A stretch of DNA of 6,393 bases from Clostridia bacterium (lineage in GTDB: Bacteria; Bacillota; Clostridia; Christensenellales; CAG-1252), in contig SACC01000077.1 in the NCBI GenBank assembly GCA_009928745.1, forward strand, positions 1 through 6,393, written 5' to 3'. A program made the position numbers and the translations under genes. The notes under the pieces were generated by a model, which worked only from the letters and a program-made list of their open reading frames with translations, was not told the DNA's origin and made no database searches. Within the stretch, counting starts at the first letter, position 1; the number at the start of each line of letters is the position of its first letter. This document shows positions 1 through 5,161 of the stretch, piece by piece.

Positions 1-110
1 ACTCGGTAGAGAACGGCTGCAATATATTCGTTGTCGCAGACAATATCCGCAAGGGCGCTGCAACCAACGCTGTACAGATTGCGCAACTCTTAATCGCAAA
101 AGGGTTATAA
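1..110 (+). CDS. asd: Aspartate-semialdehyde dehydrogenase, C-terminal fragment (5' end outside window)
   Basis: Reading from position 3, an open frame of 35 codons ends at TAA 108-110. It contains the stretch ADNIRKGAATNAVQIAQLL, which matches the conserved C-terminal end of bacterial aspartate-semialdehyde dehydrogenase (usually D-N-[IL]-x-K-G-A-A-x-N-A-[VI]-Q). This enzyme reduces aspartyl phosphate to aspartate semialdehyde with NADPH in the cytoplasm, and that product is the substrate of the next gene, dapA. The catalytic Cys and His lie upstream of the window, so activity cannot be judged. An 83 bp gap separates it from dapA. I see no convincing terminator or promoter in that gap, so the two may be cotranscribed. 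The identification rests on a short but distinctive motif and on the fitting neighbour. Confidence 0.9.
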   Translation, partial: SVENGCNIFVVADNIRKGAATNAVQIAQLLIAKGL

Positions 111-193
111 TATTATCAACATTTTTGACATAAAAATATTAAGCGTAACGGTTATCGCATAAGTGATAATCTTTCGCATATTAAGGAGATTAT

Positions 194-1078
194 ATGAGTA
201 TTTTTCAAGGAAGCGCGACTGCGCTTATTACTCCCTTTAATTCAAAAGGGGAAATAGATTTTAATTCACTAGCCAGACTGCTTGACTTTCAATTAGAGAA
301 CAAAACGGATGCGCTTGTAGTCTTGGGCACTACCGGCGAGCCTTCCACAATGACAACCGAAGAAAAAACCGCAGTTGCAACATTTGCAATTAAGCATGTC
401 AACAAGAGGATACCGATAATACTTGGCAGCGGCGGCAACTGCACTGCTGAAGTTATCAAAAGTTCTCAACATATGGAGAGTCTTGGGGCGGACGGCTTAT
501 TGATAGTCACACCCTATTATAACAAATGCACGCAAAACGGATTGTATGAGCACTACAAAGCTGTTGCCGATAGCGTAAAATTACCTATCGTAGCATATAA
601 TGTACCGGGACGCACCGGTGTCAATATCTTACCCGCCACTATGGGGAAGCTTGCCGGTATCGGTAATATCGTCGCTATCAAAGAAGCTTGCGGCAATATG
701 GAACAAATAGCGGACACAGCAAGACTAATTGGTAACAATGCCGCGCTGTACTCAGGCGATGACGCAATCGTCGTGCCGCTATTAAGCGTTGGCGGCGCAG
801 GCGTTATAAGCGTTGCAAGCAATGTTATCCCCGAGATAATGCACAATATGGTCGAGGCGTATCTTAGCGGCGACACCAAAACCGCAAGAGACATCCAGCT
901 TAGACTACTGCCCTTTATCAAGGCGCTTTTCTCGGAGGTCAATCCTATACCCGTCAAGATGGCGGCATCATTGCTCGGACTGTGTGAGCCTTATATGAGA
1001 TTGCCTTTAACGGTAATGGAAGAAGCAAATGTTGAAAAACTGCGCCATACAATGCGCGAACTTAATTTACTGAGGTGA
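194..1078 (+). CDS. dapA: 4-hydroxy-tetrahydrodipicolinate synthase (DHDPS)
   Basis: This cytoplasmic class I aldolase condenses pyruvate with aspartate semialdehyde, the first committed step to DAP and lysine. The 294-residue product has the usual family length. Visible landmarks are GTTGEPS (45-51, pyruvate-binding Thr pair 46/47), PYYN (107-110, proton-relay Tyr109), YNVPGRTG (135-142, Tyr135 and Arg140), the Schiff-base lysine Lys163 in VAIKEA, and GGAGVISVASN (200-210). The start is fixed by AAGGAG at 183-188, six bases before the ATG. Relative to E. coli DapA, the lysine-site positions Asn80, Glu84 and Tyr106 appear kept (Asn82, Glu86, Tyr108). His53 and His56 are replaced by Thr55 and Lys58, as often in Gram-positive enzymes that respond poorly to lysine. 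Lysine insensitivity is therefore an inference. The dapB start lies four bases past the stop, and the dapB ribosome binding site overlaps the dapA stop codon, so the two are probably translationally coupled. Confidence 0.97.
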   Translation: MSIFQGSATALITPFNSKGEIDFNSLARLLDFQLENKTDALVVLGTTGEPSTMTTEEKTAVATFAIKHVNKRIPIILGSGGNCTAEVIKSSQHMESLGADGLLIVTPYYNKCTQNGLYEHYKAVADSVKLPIVAYNVPGRTGVNILPATMGKLAGIGNIVAIKEACGNMEQIADTARLIGNNAALYSGDDAIVVPLLSVGGAGVISVASNVIPEIMHNMVEAYLSGDTKTARDIQLRLLPFIKALFSEVNPIPVKMAASLLGLCEPYMRLPLTVMEEANVEKLRHTMRELNLLR

Positions 1079-1082
1079 AAGA

Positions 1083-2282
1083 ATGAAAGTATTTATCTGG
1101 GGTATCGGAGGTAAGATGGGACGCAGTCTATATTTCGTCCTTACCAACAACAAGACGGATGAAGTTATAGGCGGTTTTGACATCTTCGCAAAGCAAGAGG
1201 ATTTTTCGGTACCGATATTCTCTTCTGTTGACGAGATAAACCTTGCGCCCGATGTGATTATAGATTTTTCGCGACCTGAAGCGCTCGACGATATACTCGG
1301 ATACGCCCTTTCCACAAAAACCAATCTTGTAATCGCTACGACTGGTCATTCCCAAGAGCAAATCGAAAAGATAAAAGCCGCCAGCCGTGAAATTGCCATT
1401 TTTATGTCGAGCAATATGTCGCTCGGCGTCAATCTTCTTATCAATCTTGCAAAACAGGCGGCGAGATTCTTGGGTACAAGCTACGAAGTAGAGATTATAG
1501 AACAGCATCATAACAACAAGGTTGACGCGCCCTCCGGCACCGCTATATCGATTGCGAAGGAAATCAATGAGGTTTATGAAGATAAAATGTCGTTTTGCTA
1601 CGGCAGACACGCAGGCAACGAAAAACGCGGCAATAACGTTATCGGTATTCACGCGATACGCGGCGGCACGATTGTAGGCAAACACGACATCATGTACATA
1701 GGCACTGATGAAGTGGTTACGCTCTCTCACGAAGCGCAAAGCCGACAGATACTAGCGCACGGCAGCGTACGCGCCGCGCAATTCATACAAGACAAGCAAT
1801 CGGGTTTGTATAATATGAAGGACATTGTTGGCAAGGATCGCTCGGTAACCAATGTTACTGGTTTGAAAGGCGTCACTCTTATCACGCTCAACAAAATTAC
1901 TCAAACCGAACTTATGGTATTTTTGGATGATATGGGTAACAATAAGGTTAATATAGATATGGTCAGCGAGGTATTGTCGCACGACGAAACCGCCGATATA
2001 AGCTTCACAATTGAAGACGGTCACAGCGATATAGCGCGCAGATTGCTGAAAGATTGCTCCTTTAAGTATTCAGTCTATACAGGTCTTGCAAAGCTATCAA
2101 TCGAAGGCGCGGGTATGGAGCACCAGTTCGGCGTTACCGCAAGAGTATTAAAACTGTTGTCAACCGTCAATGCAAAAATCTGGACGATAACCACAAGCGA
2201 AACCAAAATCGCCTGTTGCGTAGCCGTCGATGTGCTGGCAGATTGTATCGCCGTACTCAAAAAGGATTTTGGAGTAAATTAA
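1083..2282 (+). CDS. dapB: 4-hydroxy-tetrahydrodipicolinate reductase fused to tandem aspartokinase-type ACT domains
   Basis: The first ~250 of 399 residues form a complete DapB, which reduces HTPA to tetrahydrodipicolinate with NAD(P)H. Visible motifs are the Rossmann loop GIGGKMGR (7-14), ATTGHS (85-90), the catalytic signature EQHHNNKVDAPSGTA (140-154; His142 and Lys146 by alignment to E. coli His159/Lys163), RGGTIVGKHD (193-202) and the closing GLYNMKDIVG (241-250). Normal DapB is about 250-270 residues. The extra ~145 residues continue in frame with VTNVTG, then KVNIDMVSEVLS and TADISFTI (first ACT, ~262-326), then AKLSIEGAGM, GVTARVLKLLS and ITTSETKIACCV (second ACT, ~334-397). Order and motifs match the lysine/threonine-binding regulatory region of aspartokinase; no kinase domain is present. 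GAGGTGA (1072-1078), overlapping the dapA stop, sets the start. I infer allosteric control of the reductase or its oligomer, possibly by lysine. The ligand is unknown. Confidence 0.95.
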   Translation: MKVFIWGIGGKMGRSLYFVLTNNKTDEVIGGFDIFAKQEDFSVPIFSSVDEINLAPDVIIDFSRPEALDDILGYALSTKTNLVIATTGHSQEQIEKIKAASREIAIFMSSNMSLGVNLLINLAKQAARFLGTSYEVEIIEQHHNNKVDAPSGTAISIAKEINEVYEDKMSFCYGRHAGNEKRGNNVIGIHAIRGGTIVGKHDIMYIGTDEVVTLSHEAQSRQILAHGSVRAAQFIQDKQSGLYNMKDIVGKDRSVTNVTGLKGVTLITLNKITQTELMVFLDDMGNNKVNIDMVSEVLSHDETADISFTIEDGHSDIARRLLKDCSFKYSVYTGLAKLSIEGAGMEHQFGVTARVLKLLSTVNAKIWTITTSETKIACCVAVDVLADCIAVLKKDFGVN

Positions 2283-2384
2283 TTATATCTCTAAATTTAA
2301 TAATCATTCATACCAAGGACTAATGACCATACAAAGCCGGTGCATGTTAATTATTCAAACAAGCAAAGAAATACTGTCAAATTA

Positions 2385-2393
2385 TGTTATAAT
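2385..2393 (+). promoter_or_regulatory. Putative extended -10 promoter for the dCMP deaminase gene
   Basis: TGTTATAAT is a perfect extended -10 element (TGn plus TATAAT at 2388-2393), about 57 bp before the start codon at 2450. No good -35 hexamer sits at 16-18 bp upstream, which extended -10 promoters tolerate. It lies in the 167 bp gap after dapB. That gap shows no clear terminator hairpin and otherwise only AT-rich sequence. This suggests the deaminase is transcribed independently of the dap genes. Confidence 0.55.
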
Positions 2394-2449
2394 CATTCAA
2401 AAACCAAAATATTCCGAAATTTTGTTATTAATCGTATAGGAGAAAAACA

Positions 2450-2890
2450 ATGGATAAATGGGATAAGAGATTTATGGAAATGGCGTTTATTGTAGCGGAT
2501 TGGTCGTCTTGTATCAACAGACAGGTCGGCGCAATCATTACACGCGACAAACGCATCCTGACGACAGGCTACAACGGCGCCAGCTCGGGAGTTATGAGTT
2601 GCAAAGATCGCGGCGAATGTTTGAGAAAAAAGCTTGGTATCCCGTCTGGCACCCGTCACGAGATATGTTACGCAGTGCACGCTGAACAAAACGCTATTAT
2701 TCAGGCGGCGAAACTCGGCGTATCAGTTGAAGGCGCTACTTTATATTGCACTCATCAGCCTTGTGTTATCTGCGCTAAGATGATAATCAACGCAGGTATC
2801 AAAAAAGTTATCTTCAAGGAAGGCTATCCGGACGAATTCTCCATGCAGTTGTTTGATGAGGCTGGTCTTGAAATCCTAAAATACGAATAA
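2450..2890 (+). CDS. comEB: dCMP deaminase (ComEB-type cytidine/deoxycytidylate deaminase)
   Basis: The product is 146 residues, typical for short bacterial dCMP deaminases. This cytoplasmic zinc hydrolase converts dCMP to dUMP, feeding thymidylate synthesis. The zinc site is visible: HAE at 77-79 within VHAEQNAI (Glu79 the proton shuttle) and the PCxxC motif at 104-108 (Cys105, Cys108). Family-specific features include SSCINRQVGAII (19-30), TTGYNGASSG (38-47) and the Cys51/Cys57/Cys73 cluster before the HAE motif. These favour dCMP deaminase over CDA, TadA or riboflavin deaminases. TAGGAG at 2437-2442 precedes the ATG by seven bases. The stop codon abuts the left copy of the palindromic repeat directly, so any original terminator may have been replaced by it or may be part of it. 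The symbol follows the Bacillus homologue; a role in competence is not implied. Confidence 0.92.
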   Translation: MDKWDKRFMEMAFIVADWSSCINRQVGAIITRDKRILTTGYNGASSGVMSCKDRGECLRKKLGIPSGTRHEICYAVHAEQNAIIQAAKLGVSVEGATLYCTHQPCVICAKMIINAGIKKVIFKEGYPDEFSMQLFDEAGLEILKYE

Positions 2891-3018
2891 AAGACCACGT
2901 CTTTTCGCGCATCTTAGGTGTTTTGGCATCCGCTGCCTTAGTCGTTTACATCAAGTACACTCCTTGCGGTCAGCGGTCGCCAACAACCCTCTAATTTGCA
3001 TCAAAAATACGCGGTCTT
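2891..3018 (+). repeat. Dispersed ~130 bp imperfect palindrome, copy 1 (ERIC-like intergenic repeat)
   Basis: The 128 bp element starts right after the dCMP deaminase stop. Its ends are inverted repeats: AAGACCACGT (2891-2900) against ACGCGGTCTT (3009-3018), one mismatch. The core stem is GGCATCCGCTG (2925-2935) against CAGCGGTCGCC (2971-2981). Inside it is a small, partly decayed hairpin GTTTAC/GTACAC. The arms between outer and core stems are also loosely complementary, so the whole unit can fold as one long hairpin. It matches the reverse complement of 3877-4007, with about 9 differences over the central 71 bp. It codes for nothing visible. Size and form resemble ERIC or MITE-like elements, but I do not recognise the family. 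Confidence 0.85.
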
Positions 3019-3033
3019 ACATATTTATGTAAG
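3016..3033 (+). promoter_or_regulatory. Small hairpin overlapping the ribosome binding site of the accessory gene
   Basis: CTTACAT (3016-3022) and ATGTAAG (3027-3033) form a perfect 7 bp inverted repeat with a 4 base loop. The 3' arm shares its last bases with the Shine-Dalgarno stretch TAAGGGG (3030-3036) ahead of the ATG at 3043. The 5' arm overlaps the last three bases of palindromic repeat copy 1. In RNA this could compete with repeat pairing and partly mask the ribosome binding site. A regulatory role is only an inference. Confidence 0.4.
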
Positions 3034-3042
3034 GGGTTATAC

Positions 3043-3857
3043 ATGAGAAAAAGTATATTTGAATTATTAGAAGAAAAAATCGATTATAATCAAGAAGTAA
3101 TTAGGATTTGGAAATGTTTTCAACAAAATATTGAACACAATTCTTATAATCTATTTGAATTAATTGATCACAATTTTTTAGAATGGAAATATCGCAATAA
3201 TTGCACTTCAATTAATGATATTATGGATTCATTAGAATTAGAATTTCCAAATAGCTTTAATTATCGTATACCTAATCAAGAGCAGTATTTAAAATATTGT
3301 GAACTATTTTCTAATTTGTTACTTATACCTGTTAAACTTAAATTTAAATTAAAATTATTTTCCATATTATAAAAAACATTGATAACGCTTTATCTAAAAT
3401 TGGTTATAAAAGATTTGTTGTTGATTTTGAAAAAATAATTATTGTAGAGCAAAATGCACGCGCTACAGTTGTAGCAGAAAACATTGATGAAACAAATGCT
3501 ATACGCGTGATGGAATACAATAGATATAATTTAAAGGGAAATGTTGCTGCAAAAAGAGATATATTAAAAAACCTAGCAGATTTATTTGAAGGCAATGAAT
3601 ATAAATCAAAATTAATATCTAATAATATGAAAGAGTTTGCAACAACAATAAGCGGCTTAATTAACAAATATAATATTAGGCATAATAATTTGGATTCCAA
3701 AAATAAAAATATTATTTTAGAATCAATGACTAAAACTGAATTAGAGAAATTATATGATAATATTTATGACTTGTTATTAACCGCTTTTATGTATGCAAAT
3801 ACACTTGATTTAAGAAAAGAATTAGACGAAAAATATCTAAAATCTTTAAGTAATTAA
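3043..3857 (+). pseudogene. Frameshifted gene of unknown function in an AT-rich insert
   Basis: An ATG at 3043, preceded by AAGGGG, opens a frame that stops at TAA 3370-3372 after 109 codons. The neighbouring frame is open from 3348 to TAA 3855-3857 without its own ribosome binding site. Joining them by one -1 step between 3348 and 3372 gives one protein of about 270 residues. The joint lies in a run of A/T homopolymers, including AAAAAA at 3371-3376, so mutation or a sequencing error is equally possible. The product would be cytoplasmic: acidic and lysine-rich, helical, without signal peptide or membrane segment. Visible landmarks are an N-terminal SIFELLEEKIDY, an EWKYRNN patch, ARATVVAENID in the middle, and NIRHNNLDSKNKN near the C-terminus. 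I do not recognise the family. Base composition is far more AT-rich than the flanking genes (about 22% GC in a sampled 60 bp line against about 43% in dapB), suggesting acquired DNA. Confidence 0.65.
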
Positions 3858-3876
3858 CTACTATACATATTAAAAG

Positions 3877-4007
3877 TTATAGGCGTGGATTTTTGATGTA
3901 GTTTTGGGGTTATTGGCATCCGCTGACCGCAAGAAGTGTACTTTGTGTACACGACTAAGGCAGTGGATGCCAAAACGCCTAAAATGCGCTAAAAGTCACG
4001 CCTATAA
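3877..4007 (-). repeat. Dispersed ~130 bp imperfect palindrome, copy 2 (inverted relative to copy 1)
   Basis: Terminal inverted repeats TTATAGGCGTG (3877-3887) and CACGCCTATAA (3997-4007) are perfect over 11 bp. The core stem is GGCATCCGCTG (3915-3925) against CAGTGGATGCC (3961-3971). An inner hairpin GTGTAC/GTACAC (3936-3941, 3947-3952) has loop TTTGT. The asymmetric inner sequences show that this copy is the reverse complement of copy 1. Its outer stem shares little sequence with that of copy 1, yet is just as well paired. It sits between two convergent coding regions, and its right end contains the stop codon (4002-4004) of the leftward gene. A long hairpin here could end transcription in both directions, though no clear U-tract is present. 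Confidence 0.85.
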
Positions 4008-4586
4008 AAGTGAAGAGTATTGTAAAGCGCCAACATACAACACATTAACCGGCGCCCTATAAACCTTGTCCCAAGTAAACCTGATACCGCAACTACCTTC
4101 TAGATAGCTATAGTTAGTAGTAAATATTCCGTTCTCTGCTATTGCGACTCTTAGCGGATTATAGAAGGAAGGCTCGGCTACAAAATAATTGTACGATTGA
4201 TATATCGGGTATGAGGTATATATAATGTTATTGAATCTATACCTGACTTCGATAAAATGTTTCGTTGTGATACCGCTTATATCAAATCCAAAGGTATAAT
4301 TATAGTTGCGGCATGCATTCATTATTGTAGTACCGTAAGATAACTCATATCCGGTCTGAGAGACATTGCCATTATAGGCAAACTCAGGAAGGACCAGTCC
4401 TGTATTGACTGAAATACCCATATTATTGAGAATAAGGCTTGAATACGTCTGTACATTGGTCAGCTTTTGCAGTAATTCGGTATTAAGACTTGTATCTAAT
4501 TTTACATTGGCAAGCTGCTGAAGTATCTCGGTATTGTCTACTGGAGCGCTCACCTCTCCGTATGAAATAGGTTGAAATCCGTTCAT
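4002..4586 (-). CDS. Hypothetical protein with 17-residue tandem repeat and aromatic-rich, beta-rich C-terminal region (fibre-like)
   Basis: The 194-residue product is of unrecognised family. After a short N-terminus come two tandem 17-residue units (18-34 and 35-51, consensus NTExLQxLxNV...SL). Their I/L/V spacing could form a short oligomeric coiled coil. The remaining ~140 residues are rich in Tyr, Phe, Asn and alternating hydrophobics (for example YNYTFGFDISGI and HFIEVRYRFNN), as in beta-sandwich tips of fibre or receptor-binding proteins. No signal peptide or membrane segment is seen. The ATG is preceded by AAGGGGG (4594-4600), which overlaps the stop of the upstream gene at 4600-4602, so the pair is translationally coupled. 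The stop codon TAG falls inside palindromic repeat copy 2, so the last residues (SLL) may reflect that insertion. Possible roles are a phage tail/fibre remnant or a domesticated surface or structural protein. Both are inferences. Confidence 0.7.
   Translation of the reverse strand: MNGFQPISYGEVSAPVDNTEILQQLANVKLDTSLNTELLQKLTNVQTYSSLILNNMGISVNTGLVLPEFAYNGNVSQTGYELSYGTTIMNACRNYNYTFGFDISGITTKHFIEVRYRFNNIIYTSYPIYQSYNYFVAEPSFYNPLRVAIAENGIFTTNYSYLEGSCGIRFTWDKVYRAPVNVLYVGALQYSSLL
4434..4535 (-). repeat. In-frame tandem repeat, two 51 bp units encoding 17 residues each
   Basis: On the minus strand, 4535-4485 and 4484-4434 encode NTEILQQLANVKLDTSL and NTELLQKLTNVQTYSSL, with 10 of 17 residues identical and several of the rest conservative. 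At DNA level both begin AATACCGA and share CAATGTA at the same offset. The unit is a whole number of codons, so the repeat is a feature of the protein, probably a duplicated coiled-coil segment. Confidence 0.75.
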
Positions 4587-4599
4587 ATTGCTACCCCCT

Positions 4600-4998
4600 T
4601 TACTCTACGATAGAGCATAGTTGAAGCGCGATATCAAGCGTATTAACAGGCAGCTCAACACAGCTTAATGTTATGCCGACAGAATCTACACTTGATATTG
4701 ATATCCTCGCTTTTCTTACATTATCAATATTTTCCACCGTTGTCGGATTAGGGACTCCCAGACTAATATTATAAGTATTGGCATTAGCTAATTCGACAAG
4801 AACGGTCATATCCGTTGTCCACATATTAGCCTCTATCACTGGATAAATATAACTGACAGTATTGCCCATTATCATTCTTGAATTAAAATAATCCATACTA
4901 ATTGTTCTTTTTTCGGTGTCGAATATTATCTGACCATCCGCAATAGGCACCTCTGACACATCTGCTGTCGGTCCGCGAAAAAAATTAATTGTTGACAT
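4600..4998 (-). CDS. Hypothetical protein with phage tail-fibre-like N-terminus
   Basis: The product has 132 residues. Its N-terminus, INFFRGPTADVSEVPIADGQ followed by IIFDTEKRTISMD and RMIMG, follows the pattern F-x-R-G-x-(S/T)-A-...-x-(E/D)-G-(E/Q)-(I/V)-x-F-(D/E)-T-(D/E)-..., common at the N-terminus of phage tail-fibre, baseplate-appended and Mtd-like proteins. The remaining part (45-132) consists of alternating hydrophobic stretches, likely beta strands, with few charged residues and no membrane segment. The start is firm: a perfect AAGGAGG (minus strand, 5010-5004) lies five bases before the ATG. It is the first gene of a two-gene unit with 4002-4586. Terminase, capsid, lysis and integrase genes are absent from the window, so this is either an isolated tail-derived module or a domesticated pair. 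The resemblance is by eye only. Confidence 0.72.
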   Translation of the reverse strand: MSTINFFRGPTADVSEVPIADGQIIFDTEKRTISMDYFNSRMIMGNTVSYIYPVIEANMWTTDMTVLVELANANTYNISLGVPNPTTVENIDNVRKARISISSVDSVGITLSCVELPVNTLDIALQLCSIVE

Positions 4999-5031
4999 AA
5001 CATCCTCCTTTTTTGAATAGTTTATGCCATT

Positions 5032-5060
5032 GTTACCGATATTTTTGTACTAACTGTCAA
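5032..5060 (-). promoter_or_regulatory. Possible promoter for the leftward two-gene unit
   Basis: A perfect -35 hexamer TTGACA lies on the minus strand at 5060-5055. The hexamer 17 bp downstream is GGTAAC (5037-5032), a poor -10. The position, about 35 bp ahead of the start at 4998, suits a promoter, but the weak -10 makes this tentative. It is divergent from the strong pgsA promoter within the same 163 bp gap. Confidence 0.35.
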
Positions 5061-5111
5061 ATTAGAGCGCTATCTTATGGCAATATAGTATCGATTTTGT
5101 ATAACTTATCT

Positions 5112-5140
5112 TTGACATAAATTATTGCTTAGTGTATAAT
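5112..5140 (+). promoter_or_regulatory. Consensus sigma-A promoter for pgsA-valS
   Basis: TTGACA (5112-5117) and TATAAT (5135-5140) are both perfect consensus hexamers separated by exactly 17 bp. Transcription should begin near 5147, leaving a leader of only about 15 bases that is essentially the ribosome binding site. The promoter excludes the in-frame GTG at 5132 as a start codon, because that GTG lies just upstream of and runs into the -10 element. Confidence 0.9.
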
Positions 5141-5161
5141 TCTCTTTATAAGGAGAAAATT

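Noticed and set aside
125..171. TTGACA at 125-130 and a GGTTATC/GATAATC inverted repeat (150-156, 165-171) in the asd-dapA gap, as promoter, terminator or lysine riboswitch.
   Set aside because: No acceptable -10 lies 15-19 bp after TTGACA, the 7 bp stem contains a G-U pair and has no following U-tract, and the 83 bp gap is too short for a lysine riboswitch.
1128..1739. Long minus-strand open frame opposite dapB, and similar open frames opposite dapA and valS.
   Set aside because: They are antisense shadows of well-supported genes, lack ribosome binding sites and encode no recognisable motifs.
2891..3018. Palindrome copy 1 as a simple Rho-independent terminator of the deaminase gene.
   Set aside because: No U-tract follows the stem, and the 128 bp structure with a conserved core shared with copy 2 is better described as a repeat element, though it might still impede transcription.
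3371..3377. AAAAAAC as a programmed -1 frameshift site joining the two halves of the accessory gene.
   Set aside because: The zero-frame stop TAA at 3370-3372 precedes it and the heptamer register does not fit the upstream frame.
3660..3720. NIRHNNLD in the accessory protein as a HEPN ribonuclease motif (R-x4-6-H), suggesting an abortive infection gene.
   Set aside because: There is no histidine at the required spacing after the arginine and no partner gene, so a toxin or defence role cannot be supported from sequence.
2891..4007. The two palindromes as a CRISPR array or as ends of an insertion sequence.
   Set aside because: There are only two inverted copies 860 bp apart, with no regular spacers, no cas genes and no transposase between them.
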